From UBA11606 sp039188975 (GTDB lineage: Bacteria > Actinomycetota > Acidimicrobiia > Acidimicrobiales > Aldehydirespiratoraceae), in contig JBCCYT010000026.1 of assembly GCA_039188975.1 (NCBI GenBank), positions 1-35,878 of the forward strand: a stretch of 35,878 bases of DNA, written 5' to 3'. This document shows, one piece after another, positions 25,990 to 33,644 of the stretch. Made by a program: the position numbers and the translations under genes. The number at the start of each line of letters is the position of its first letter. Position 1 is the first letter of the stretch. The notes beneath the pieces are model-generated. The model was not told where the DNA came from, made no database searches, and saw nothing but the letters and a program-made list of their open reading frames with translations.

Positions 25990-25995
25990 AGTGTA
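25990..25995 (-). promoter_or_regulatory. -10 hexamer of a leaderless promoter for the ROK/ppk1 operon
   Basis: The minus strand reads TACACT, ending 7 nt before the ATG at 25982. The adjacent direct repeat (TAGTGCCGAA, from 25994) overlaps its upstream edge. Confidence 0.5.
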
Positions 25996-26072
25996 GTGCC
26001 GAATCGTCGCGCCGATACGGGTGCGATCGGCAGGCCCCGAAACGTCTCTAGGCCGAACGTCCTAGTGCCGAA
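25994..26072. repeat. Direct repeats between the ppk1 operon and whiB promoters
   Basis: TAGTGCCGAA occurs perfectly at 25994-26003 and 26063-26072, 69 bp apart. Between them, CGAAACGTCTCTAGGC (from 26038) and CGAACGTCCTAGTGC (from 26054) are close copies, and CTAGG/CCTAG (26048-26052/26061-26065) form an inverted repeat. The first copy touches the -10 of the divergent operon. This may be a shared regulator-binding region. Confidence 0.4.
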
Positions 26073-26165
26073 GACCCCTTTACGGGAACTTTCCCCGGGT
26101 TCTGGGCGTACTACTCACACGCACACAGCGGGCGGTTGGACGGCGGTCCGACCAAGGAGATCCGA

Positions 26166-26402
26166 ATGGACACCAACTGGATGGCACGAGGGAATTGCGC
26201 CACCCAACAACCTGACACCTTCTTCCCCTCAGACGGCGTTGGCGTCGAAGTCGCCAAGCGCATCTGCGAAGGATGTCCAGTGCAGGAGCGCTGCCTCGAG
26301 TACGCCCTGCGAAACCGCATCGACCACGGCGTGTGGGGCGGGTGTAGCGAGCGTCAGCGCCGCCGCATCCTGCGAGCACGCAAGCTGGCCGCCGCGGCCT
26401 GA
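26166..26402 (+). CDS. WhiB-family [4Fe-4S] transcriptional regulator, copy 1
   Basis: A 78-residue WhiB protein. The four cluster-binding cysteines are C11, C34, C37 and C43 (C-x22-C-x2-C-x5-C), followed by the G-V-W-G-G turn (56-59) and a basic C-terminal helix for DNA binding; C60 is an additional cysteine. WhiB proteins bind an Fe-S cluster and usually work with the primary sigma factor. The start at 26166 has a perfect AAGGAG Shine-Dalgarno 6 nt upstream; the frame extends further up but begins properly here. The upstream 180 bp contain several repeats shared with the divergent ppk1 operon. The subclass cannot be fixed by eye. Confidence 0.95.
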   Translation: MDTNWMARGNCATQQPDTFFPSDGVGVEVAKRICEGCPVQERCLEYALRNRIDHGVWGGCSERQRRRILRARKLAAAA

Positions 26403-26421
26403 GATACCGCCTCTCCCTTCC

Positions 26422-26447
26422 GGCGCCGATCCCCCCCCGTCGGCGTC
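26422..26447. terminator. Hairpin between convergent whiB and anti-sigma genes
   Basis: CGCCGA (26424-26429) pairs perfectly with TCGGCG (26440-26445). A wobble and one more pair extend the stem to 26422/26447, and the loop contains a run of eight C. It lies 20 bp past the whiB stop and reaches the anti-sigma stop codon. There is no U-tract. Confidence 0.4.
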
Positions 26448-27300
26448 AGAAACCGAAACCGAACGGCTCCACGATGGCCTCGGCCACATCGTGGAGTCGT
26501 TCGCGTATGCCCGCCGACCGGGCGGGGAGATCGTTCACCATGTCGTCCATCATGTCGACGGGTTCGTCGACATCGTTGATGAAGGTCCAGACGTACCCGT
26601 CGCCGTCGACCACCGTGACGTGGAGATCACCGATGTCTTTGGCCCACATCGGGTGACCGGCCATGTCGCCGGTCTCGCCACCGTTCATCTCGTCGACGAG
26701 CTCATTGACATCGAGTTCGCCATCCTGGCGAAACACCGAGACCACGGCGCCACCCGGCGTGACATACACCGCATGCACGACGTCGTCGTCCGTGTCGCTC
26801 ATCGCCATTTCCATCGGCGCCGGCATCTCCGGCATGTCGTCCATGGGTCCGCCCTCTGAAGCCGGCATTTCTGCTGCGGCCGCATCGTGGCGGGCGATCA
26901 GATCGCCGACTGCTGGCAACGTGGTCGAGCCGCCAAGGCCACCGACCACGCTCACGATGATGGCGAAGCTGGCAGCCACAGCCGCAAAGGTCGGTACTCG
27001 CCGACGGCGGGTGGCGAGATCGATCACGGCAGCATCTGGCGCCGCGGTGGTCACGCCGGCGGCGTGATCGGGGCCGATGTCTTCGACATCGACCGAGGAG
27101 ACGGCCTCCACCACCCGGTCGTAGGCGGCGGCCGGCATCGCCATGACCGCCTCGGACCGGATCAGGTCACGAACCGAGCGCAGGGCCTCGAACTCAGCCG
27201 CCAGCTCGGTGTCGGCAGCGAGCGCGGTTTCGAGGTCCGCGATCTCGTTGTCGTCGAGCTCGCCGTCGAGCCAGGCGCTGAAACGATCGTCGAGCGTCAC
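26446..27300 (-). CDS. Membrane anti-sigma factor with a Met-rich extracytoplasmic domain
   Basis: A 284-residue protein. Residues 1-60 form a helical sigma-binding region (MTLDDRFSAWLDGELDDNEI, LRSVRDLIRSEA). The H-x3-C-x2-C zinc motif of many anti-sigma factors is absent. One transmembrane helix spans about 103-125. The extracytoplasmic part begins with a segment unusually rich in Met, Asp and Pro (Met at 145, 153, 156, 159, 163, 165 and 167), then a beta-rich domain resembling the RskA/RseA C-terminal sensor. It would hold the cognate sigma factor at the membrane until a signal releases it. Its start overlaps the sigma factor stop by 4 bp, fixing the pair. Confidence 0.85.
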   Translation of the reverse strand: MTLDDRFSAWLDGELDDNEIADLETALAADTELAAEFEALRSVRDLIRSEAVMAMPAAAYDRVVEAVSSVDVEDIGPDHAAGVTTAAPDAAVIDLATRRRRVPTFAAVAASFAIIVSVVGGLGGSTTLPAVGDLIARHDAAAAEMPASEGGPMDDMPEMPAPMEMAMSDTDDDVVHAVYVTPGGAVVSVFRQDGELDVNELVDEMNGGETGDMAGHPMWAKDIGDLHVTVVDGDGYVWTFINDVDEPVDMMDDMVNDLPARSAGIRERLHDVAEAIVEPFGFGF

Positions 27301-27854
27301 GACAGCACCTCCCGGAGCCGCAAACGACCACGATGGACGCGGCTGCGGACCGTGCCGACCGGTACGCCGATCTGTTCAGCGATCTCGTGATAGGTGAGCC
27401 CGGCGACATCGCACAAGATCACGGCGGTGCGGAACTCGTCGGCCAGGCCATTGAGCGCGTGTTGAAGATGGTCAGGCAGCGATTCCATCGCAAGCGCCTC
27501 GTCGGCTGCAGGTGCGCCGGCAAGGACTCGATCGGGATCGTCGGGAAGGGCGGTCTGGGGCCGCCGTTTGCGTCGGCGAGTTTCGTCGAGAAAGACATTT
27601 GTCACGATGCGGGCCAACCATCCATGCAGAGAACCGGGGGTGTAGCTCTCGAGACCGCGTTTCACACGGACGAGCGCTTCTTGCACAACGTCCTCTGCAT
27701 CGGATTGGTTCCCGGCCAGTCGAAACGCGACCGAGTACATGAATCCCGCATGGTCGCGGGCAACTTCGTCCCATGTCGGGACGGCGTCGGGCACGGGCTG
27801 ACTCGGGCGCCCGGCAGTCAACGAAGGATCAGGCCTTGTCGTCAGCCTCGTCAT
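27297..27854 (-). CDS. ECF RNA polymerase sigma factor, SigE-like
   Basis: A 185-residue group IV sigma factor. Region 2 is visible at about 36-100 (SVAFRLAGNQSDAEDVVQEALVRV, then LARIVTNVFLDETRRRKRRP) and region 4 at about 125-183 (TYHEIAEQIGVPVGTVRSRVHRGRLRL, the -35-binding helix-turn-helix). It redirects polymerase to stress promoters when released from the downstream anti-sigma factor. The ATG at 27854 overlaps the tatA 3' end by 26 bp and has no good Shine-Dalgarno; a GTG at 27794 is an alternative that keeps all domains. The order tatA, sigma, anti-sigma resembles the mycobacterial sigE-rseA-(htrA)-tatB locus. Confidence 0.92.
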   Translation of the reverse strand: MTRLTTRPDPSLTAGRPSQPVPDAVPTWDEVARDHAGFMYSVAFRLAGNQSDAEDVVQEALVRVKRGLESYTPGSLHGWLARIVTNVFLDETRRRKRRPQTALPDDPDRVLAGAPAADEALAMESLPDHLQHALNGLADEFRTAVILCDVAGLTYHEIAEQIGVPVGTVRSRVHRGRLRLREVLS

Positions 27855-27996
27855 CGGAGGCGTCGGTCAGACCCTCCTTGAACTCCTTTTGGGCCTGGCC
27901 GAGCGACCGGGCCAACTGCGGGAGCTTCGCACCACCGAACACCAAGAGAACGATGACGAGAATGATGATCAGTTCGCTAGTTCCAAGACTTCCCAT
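27829..27996 (-). CDS. tatA: Sec-independent protein translocase subunit TatA
   Basis: A 55-residue protein: an N-terminal transmembrane helix (MGSLGTSELIIILVIVLLVFG), the invariant F-G-x-x-K-L-P hinge, an amphipathic helix (LARSLGQAQKEFKEGL) and a short acidic tail. This is the complete TatA plan, at the short end for the family. TatA oligomers form the passage for folded proteins with twin-arginine signals. The ATG at 27996 has TAGCCT 7 nt upstream, so the mRNA is probably leaderless. Its 3' end overlaps the sigma factor start. No tatB or tatC is in the window. Confidence 0.92.
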   Translation of the reverse strand: MGSLGTSELIIILVIVLLVFGGAKLPQLARSLGQAQKEFKEGLTDASDDEADDKA

Positions 27997-28003
27997 GCCT
28001 CAG

Positions 28004-28009
28004 AGGCTA
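28004..28009 (-). promoter_or_regulatory. -10 hexamer of a leaderless tatA/sigma operon promoter
   Basis: The minus strand reads TAGCCT, ending 7 nt before the tatA ATG at 27996. The only purine-rich stretch before the ATG ends 1 nt away, too close for a Shine-Dalgarno. Confidence 0.5.
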
Positions 28010-28086
28010 CCGCGGCAAACATGAAGACGGGATGAGGGCTCCATCGAGAGGGTGTTCTCCACCCTTCGGGCACGATCTGGCTGAGG

Positions 28087-28380
28087 TCAGGCGGTGACGT
28101 TCGACGCTTGGGCGGCGGCCGCGGCGCGGGCCATGGCCCGTTGCCGGCGGATGCGGCGCCGCTCACGCTCGCTCATGCCACCCCAGATTCCGAACTTCTC
28201 GCCGTTTTGCAAGGCGTACTCGAGGCAGTCTTCGCGCACGACACACCCGCGGCAGACCTCTTTGGCCTCGCGGGTACTGGCTCCCCGCTCCGGGAAGAAC
28301 AGATCAGGGTCAACCCCCAAGCAGTTGGCATAGTCCTGCCACGACCGCTCGTCGGCTTCGGTTTCGTCATAAAGCGCCAT
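28087..28380 (-). CDS. WhiB-family [4Fe-4S] regulator, copy 2 (WhiB2/WhmD-like)
   Basis: A 97-residue WhiB protein with cysteines C20, C43, C46 and C52, the G-I-W-G-G turn (64-68 region) and a basic C-terminal helix followed by an Ala-rich tail. The WQDYANCLGVDPDLFFPERG start and the SERERRRIRRQRA end resemble WhiB2/WhmD, which is needed for septation in mycobacteria and Streptomyces; that subclass is a by-eye judgement. The ATG at 28380 has GGAGGA about 4 nt upstream. A good sigma-70-type promoter with 14-bp periodic repeats lies 60-90 bp upstream. Confidence 0.95.
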   Translation of the reverse strand: MALYDETEADERSWQDYANCLGVDPDLFFPERGASTREAKEVCRGCVVREDCLEYALQNGEKFGIWGGMSERERRRIRRQRAMARAAAAAQASNVTA

Positions 28381-28435
28381 GAGTTCCTCCGGCAACGAAA
28401 TAGGCCCGAACTGGGCCCCCGCCAGCTGCCATGCG

Positions 28436-28469
28436 TGTAATTACAGCACTGTAATCCTACGGTTGTAAA
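28436..28469. promoter_or_regulatory. Three TGTAAW half-sites at exact 14-bp spacing
   Basis: TGTAAT (28436-28441), TGTAAT (28450-28455) and TGTAAA (28464-28469) are spaced 14 bp start to start. The first is also half of the perfect palindrome TGTAATTACA (28436-28445). They cover the predicted promoter of the second whiB gene and are strikingly AT-rich for this genome. A likely regulator-binding array. Confidence 0.5.
28440..28469 (-). promoter_or_regulatory. Sigma-70-type promoter of whiB copy 2
   Basis: On the minus strand, TTTACA (28469-28464) and TGTAAT (28445-28440) lie 18 bp apart. Each differs from consensus (TTGACA/TATAAT) at one base. The predicted transcript has a leader of about 50 nt with a proper Shine-Dalgarno, unlike the leaderless genes nearby. 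Confidence 0.55.
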
Positions 28470-28528
28470 GGCCGGACGCGTTCTCTGGCCCCGAATTCAC
28501 ACTGAAACGACGCGGAAAACGGCCGCTC

Positions 28529-28538
28529 GACAGCTGTC
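28529..28538. repeat. 10-bp perfect palindrome after the GGDEF-EAL stop
   Basis: GACAGCTGTC is fully self-complementary and sits directly after the stop codon at 28539. With no loop it is unlikely to fold well alone; its role is unclear. Confidence 0.3.
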
Positions 28539-31500
28539 TCAGGCAGAACCGGGGCCGAGTCGGCTCGAAACAGCAAGCGCTGGTTCTGGCCGAGCCAGCG
28601 AAAACCCCTGCCCTCGTGCACATCCGAGCCGGACCAACTCGGCGAGCTGGGTCGTGTTTTCGATGCCCTCAGCCACCACGTCGAGGCGCAACGTGCGAGC
28701 CAAACCAATGATCGACCGGACGATCGCCGTGTCGTCGGGATCGACCCCGATACCGACGACAAAGGTGCGATCGATCTTCAAGATGTCGACCGGCAGCCGT
28801 TTCAGATACGAGAGCGAGCTGAACCCGGTGCCGAAGTCGTCGATCGCGATGAGCACCCCGAGATCACGGAACTCTTGCAAGATTCGCGCCGAATCCTGGA
28901 CATCATCCATGATCGCCGTCTCGGTGACCTCGAGACAGAGCCGCTCCGGCCGGAGCCCGGCGACCGCAAGCGCCTGCTTGACCTCGCCGACCACAGCCGG
29001 CCGCAACTGGCGCGCCGAGAGATTCACCCGAACGATCAGATCGTGACCCGCCTCGACCCACGCCGCCGCCTGCATCGTTGCCTCGCCCAGCACCCAGCGA
29101 CCGAGCTCAACAATCAACCCCGCCTCCTCCGCAAGGGTGATGAATGACTCCGCACTCAACAAGCCGCGGTTGGGATGCACCCACCGGACGAGCGCTTCAG
29201 CACCGACGATCTCATGGGTGTCGAGCATGAACTCAGGTTGGAAATGCACCTCGAGATTGCCATGTTCGAGAGCCCGACGAAGGTCGGCTTCGGTGCGAAC
29301 CCGCTCCAACACCGCATCTCGCATCGAACGGTCGAACTGAACCCACCGATCCCGACCCTGGCTCTTGCCCTCGTACATCGCGGCGTCGGCATGACGCATG
29401 AGCTCGTCGACGCCATCGCCGGGCTCGGGAATCGCGACCCCGATGCTCGCGGATGGGAAGACCTCCTCGTCATCGATGCGAACCGGTTCGCTCAGCAGTC
29501 GAAGCAGACGATCGGCGACGACTGCAGCCGCGGCCGCGTCGGCTGGCGCGCGAAGCAGGATGGCGAACTCGTCGCCGCCCAGACGACACACCAGGTCACC
29601 GGGGCGCAACGACAACCGGATGCGATCCGCACAGGTGATGAGCAGCTGGTCGCCGGCGCTGTGACCCATCGAGTCGTTGACGAGCTTGAATCGATCGAGA
29701 TCGAGGATCAAGACCGCGAAGTCCAAACCGTGGTCGAGTTCAGTTGCCACATGCCCGACAAAGGACCGTCGATTCGGCAGGCCGGTGAGTTCGTCGTGGG
29801 TGGCTTGGTATTCGAGGAGCTGTCGACTCCGTCGGCTCTCGGTGATGTCCTCGCTGTACATGTAGAACACCGGTTCGGGCTGGCCCGGAACTTCGACCGG
29901 CGTCGTGCGCACCCGCGCCCACACCACGCTCCCGTCGTGTCGGCGGTAGGCGAGCTCGCGAACGGTCTGCCCGCCGAGGTCGAGCGACGACAGATCGTCG
30001 AGCGCTTCATGCAGATGCTCGGGGCTGATGACCAGATCGAGCCCGCTACCGATGAGTTCGTCCTCGGGGCGACCGGCGAGATCGAGGTAGGCCTGATTGC
30101 ACGACAGCAGCTTCGTCTCTCGATCTCGGATGCAGATCGCAATGGGAGCCGAGCTGAACGCCGTCGAAAGCGCCCGCTCTGCGGCGGCGCGCCCCTGATG
30201 CTGCGTCAACACCGACAACGCCGTCGTCATCGCGGCGACGACGTGCGGGGCGAAGGCTTCCGCGTCGGCCTTGACGATGAACAACCGCCACCCGTGCCGA
30301 TCGCTGATCCACCGCACCCGACGATCACCCTCGAGTCCGAGCATCTCGCGCAGGGGCGAAACCAACGGGTGGTCCGCACCGGCGGGCCAGCCATTGTCGG
30401 CGTCGTCAACCGCGGAGACGACGTCGGTATCGGCGCCGAGGACGACCCGGTCGGCCGACGCATCGATGCGAAGCGCTGGGTCGGTCGCCACCTGGAGATG
30501 TAGCTCGGTGACCGACGGCAGCTCGTGGTCGTGCCACAGGGATGCGTGGTCGATCCCGAGCTGTTGGATGAGCCAACCGAAGGCCTCCGTCGCCGACGCA
30601 GGCTCGCCGGTCGGCGAGGTCGCCAGCATGGTCGCGAACTGACGCAACAGATCCTCCGACTCGAGGCGCCGACCAATCGCCGTGTCGGCATCGAGTCGCC
30701 GCCACAGTTGCCGCACCAGCTGAGCCAGCGACTCGAGCATGTCCTTGACGATCTTGGCGTGACCGACCAGATGCAACGGACGGGGATCGGTGATGCTCCA
30801 CATCCCGATCAGGTCGTTGCCGTCCGCGATCGGGGCGAAGCCGCAGGTCAGGCCGATGACGCTCGGATCATGCGACTCGGGACCCGGCTGAATCATCGAT
30901 GATGCTTCGCTTCGCACCATGTTGAGAATCGGGTGGCCGGCATCGAGCTGGTCGACAGTGTCGACCGCGGACATCGACTCCGCCTGCCATCGGAACGCGC
31001 GCCACAGCCCGCCCGCCTGGTCGCTCACCCACAGCGACACGCAACCCAGGTCGAAAAGCGCCCCCACCCGCGCCGTTGCGCGGTCGATGGCCGCCCCAAC
31101 GTCGTCGGTGGAACGTTCGACGAAATCTGCCGCGATCTCACCAAGCGCGCGGTCGACCTCAGAACGCAGGAGCGTCGAACGTTCCAGCAGGATTCGGCTG
31201 CGCAGCTGCGCCAGCATGCCCGTGAGCGCCTGCACGGCCCCCGTCGCCCGCGGCGCAAAGGGCACCCCGTGCCGGTTGGCGGCCGAGAGGATCAAGAGGT
31301 CGCGACCGCGGACCGACGGAACAACGACCATGCTGGTCCGATCCGATCCTTCCGGAAGCCCGATGAGATCGGTCAGCTGCCACTCGGGTCCATGGTCCGG
31401 GTCGAGGATCCGGATGATGACCGGGTCGTCCCGCCGCATCGGCGCAAAGTCGGCTTGCAACGGTTGTCCGTCGACCGTTGCCTCGCACGGGCAGACGATC

Positions 31501-33632
31501 TCGAGCGTTTTGGGGTCCAGTTCGAAGACCGCAACCGAGTCACACCCGAGATGGCTTCGTAGCGACTCGAGCGCGTCGTCGACCACATCTCGCAACGTGT
31601 CGACCGTCGCGTCGAGGAAGGTCGACGCGGCCTCGTTCAACAGCTGCTCGGTCGTCTGTTGACGGTCGAGCGCACGCGTCACCAACATTCGTGATCGGAG
31701 CTGGCCAACCGTGTCGGCGATCGCGCGGATCGCGTTGATCTCATCGTCGCTCCACCAGCGTGCGTGTGGGTCGACGAACAGCAAAAAACCAAGCGGCTCT
31801 GAGCCGGCGGAGTACGGCATGCTCAAGACCAGCGACGAGGCCGGGTCCCGCAGCCCCGCTTCATAGAGACCGGCGACGGCATCGAGTCCAGCCACGCTCC
31901 AGCCCCGATGGCCGATGGCATCGGGCACATCGAGCGGGATCGGCGGGCCGGTAGGAATGTCGGTCCCGTCGGCGCGCACCGCAGCCCGAAGCAACAAGCT
32001 GTCGTTCTCGAGGCGCCAGATCTGCCCTTCCGCAAGCCCGAAGAAGTCCACGCAGCTTTGCAAGATGTTGACCAACGTGTCGCGCACGGTTCCGACCCGG
32101 GCATCGACCGCCATCCCCGCCACCCGGTGCGACAACTGTGTGAGTTCGAGCCGGCGAGCCACCTCGCGCTCTGCGCCGAAGCGGGCCAAGCCCTGCCCCA
32201 CGATCATTCCCAGCGTCTGGCACGCAGTGACGACGGCGTCATCCCAACGAGACCGGGGCCTCCCGACCAACACCAACAAACCATCAGCTCGGCCCGAACC
32301 GGCCACGGGAACGACCAGGGCCGACGAGTCTGGTACCGACGTGCCGAAGAGTGCCTCGAGTCGGCGGTGATCGAGGAGCTCGTAGCCGTCGTGCCCGAGG
32401 CGTGGCTCCACCATCGCACCGAGCGGCACCGACAACGCCTCGCCGTACGGCGTGCCGTCCGCCCATCGACCCCGTCGAGACTCGAAGTACACCCCCTCGC
32501 CCACATGGAGCCACAGGGACGAGCCTCGCAAGTCGAAGTGTCGATTGAGCTCCGAGAACACATGGTCGAGCAGCTCGGGCTCGCGCTCGTGCGACGCTTC
32601 ACCGATCGCGCTGGCGAGCTCGCGCAGGAACTGTTCGGTTGCCGCCCGCCGTTCCCCGACATCGATGACATGGCGGCGAGCCAGCATCTTTTGCACGCTT
32701 CGTCCGATCGACGTCGCCGTCGTCACATCCATTGCTCGCGGATCGATGAAGGCGACCACGCCCTCGGCACCCGCGGGCCCGACCAGTGGCACGACCAGGG
32801 TCGGCAGATGTCCAGCGAAGGGCGAGATCGACGCGGCCGGCGTCTCTCGAACCGGGAGCCGGGCGTGGCCCGCGGAGACAAGCGAAGCCAGATCCGACGT
32901 TCGAGCCGGCACCGAGACGTCCGCGTCCACCTGCCGGTCCCCGTCGGCTGACGAAGACTCCACCAGCCACAACCGGCCGTCGAGAAACTCCCACGTTGTC
33001 GCCGAGACCAGCCCAAAGCGGTCCGCAACGGTAGCGAGCACCAGCTGCAGCGCATCAGGTGAGTCGATCGCTGCCATCGCAGAAATGTTGTTGAGGAAGG
33101 CCTGATCCTCGAGCCGGTCCTCCAGCGCACGAGTCGCTTCAACCCGCCGCCGCGCGGCCGAAACGGTCGCCGCAAAGAGGCCCAACATGCTGGTTTCTTC
33201 GGCACTGAACCCCTCGGGAGCACCGGCGAGGATCGCCAGATGGTGGGAAAACGACCCGGGTGGGCTTGGGATCGCCATCCCGGGACGACCCGACGGGGCC
33301 ATGATCGAGTAGGGCCCGCCGGCGCCGACGCCGCACTCCAGTAGAGGGATAATGTCGATCATCTCGTCGAGGTCGGTGGCCGCCGGGTCGAACCACTTGA
33401 CACCCAAGCTGGGGTCGCCATTGCACTCCCCGATCGCGGCAACCCCGAACAGGACCGCAACCTTGGCCAGCACGACCTCGAGGGTCGCCTCGAAGTCGTC
33501 GGCCTCGCAGGTCTCCAGCACGGCCGCGGCCGCCTCGACCTCGGTGGCGAGCCGGCTCATCCACTGCGAGGACGCGCCGACAGCGTCGATGACTGCCGCC
33601 TCGTTGCTTTCGTTGTCGTGGGCCCGCCCCAT
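28539..33632 (-). CDS. Giant multi-GAF / PAS / GGDEF / EAL cyclic-di-GMP protein
   Basis: A 1697-residue soluble signalling protein. Residues about 20-1150 contain seven successive GAF-like modules, each opened by a helix and a pattern like FGLAEGQIWRLEN or LGCDSVAVFEL. A PAS domain follows at about 1150-1275 (SSAPIAICIRDRETKLLSCN, ending in YSEDITESRR). The diguanylate cyclase domain has an intact GGDEF at 1352-1356 and an RxxD inhibitory site (RPGD, 1343-1346). The phosphodiesterase domain has E1479-A-L, the DDFGTGFSS loop and V-A-E-G-I-E, so both enzymes look competent. No membrane segment is evident. A GGGGA Shine-Dalgarno precedes the ATG. It starts 12 bp after the VWA gene and is probably co-transcribed with it. 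Confidence 0.93.
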   Translation of the reverse strand: MGRAHDNESNEAAVIDAVGASSQWMSRLATEVEAAAAVLETCEADDFEATLEVVLAKVAVLFGVAAIGECNGDPSLGVKWFDPAATDLDEMIDIIPLLECGVGAGGPYSIMAPSGRPGMAIPSPPGSFSHHLAILAGAPEGFSAEETSMLGLFAATVSAARRRVEATRALEDRLEDQAFLNNISAMAAIDSPDALQLVLATVADRFGLVSATTWEFLDGRLWLVESSSADGDRQVDADVSVPARTSDLASLVSAGHARLPVRETPAASISPFAGHLPTLVVPLVGPAGAEGVVAFIDPRAMDVTTATSIGRSVQKMLARRHVIDVGERRAATEQFLRELASAIGEASHEREPELLDHVFSELNRHFDLRGSSLWLHVGEGVYFESRRGRWADGTPYGEALSVPLGAMVEPRLGHDGYELLDHRRLEALFGTSVPDSSALVVPVAGSGRADGLLVLVGRPRSRWDDAVVTACQTLGMIVGQGLARFGAEREVARRLELTQLSHRVAGMAVDARVGTVRDTLVNILQSCVDFFGLAEGQIWRLENDSLLLRAAVRADGTDIPTGPPIPLDVPDAIGHRGWSVAGLDAVAGLYEAGLRDPASSLVLSMPYSAGSEPLGFLLFVDPHARWWSDDEINAIRAIADTVGQLRSRMLVTRALDRQQTTEQLLNEAASTFLDATVDTLRDVVDDALESLRSHLGCDSVAVFELDPKTLEIVCPCEATVDGQPLQADFAPMRRDDPVIIRILDPDHGPEWQLTDLIGLPEGSDRTSMVVVPSVRGRDLLILSAANRHGVPFAPRATGAVQALTGMLAQLRSRILLERSTLLRSEVDRALGEIAADFVERSTDDVGAAIDRATARVGALFDLGCVSLWVSDQAGGLWRAFRWQAESMSAVDTVDQLDAGHPILNMVRSEASSMIQPGPESHDPSVIGLTCGFAPIADGNDLIGMWSITDPRPLHLVGHAKIVKDMLESLAQLVRQLWRRLDADTAIGRRLESEDLLRQFATMLATSPTGEPASATEAFGWLIQQLGIDHASLWHDHELPSVTELHLQVATDPALRIDASADRVVLGADTDVVSAVDDADNGWPAGADHPLVSPLREMLGLEGDRRVRWISDRHGWRLFIVKADAEAFAPHVVAAMTTALSVLTQHQGRAAAERALSTAFSSAPIAICIRDRETKLLSCNQAYLDLAGRPEDELIGSGLDLVISPEHLHEALDDLSSLDLGGQTVRELAYRRHDGSVVWARVRTTPVEVPGQPEPVFYMYSEDITESRRSRQLLEYQATHDELTGLPNRRSFVGHVATELDHGLDFAVLILDLDRFKLVNDSMGHSAGDQLLITCADRIRLSLRPGDLVCRLGGDEFAILLRAPADAAAAAVVADRLLRLLSEPVRIDDEEVFPSASIGVAIPEPGDGVDELMRHADAAMYEGKSQGRDRWVQFDRSMRDAVLERVRTEADLRRALEHGNLEVHFQPEFMLDTHEIVGAEALVRWVHPNRGLLSAESFITLAEEAGLIVELGRWVLGEATMQAAAWVEAGHDLIVRVNLSARQLRPAVVGEVKQALAVAGLRPERLCLEVTETAIMDDVQDSARILQEFRDLGVLIAIDDFGTGFSSLSYLKRLPVDILKIDRTFVVGIGVDPDDTAIVRSIIGLARTLRLDVVAEGIENTTQLAELVRLGCARGQGFSLARPEPALAVSSRLGPGSA

Positions 33633-33644
33633 CCAAATCCCCGC

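Noticed and set aside
29175..30503. Plus-strand open frame opposite the GGDEF-EAL gene
   Set aside because: Antisense to conserved catalytic domains and without a recognisable domain.
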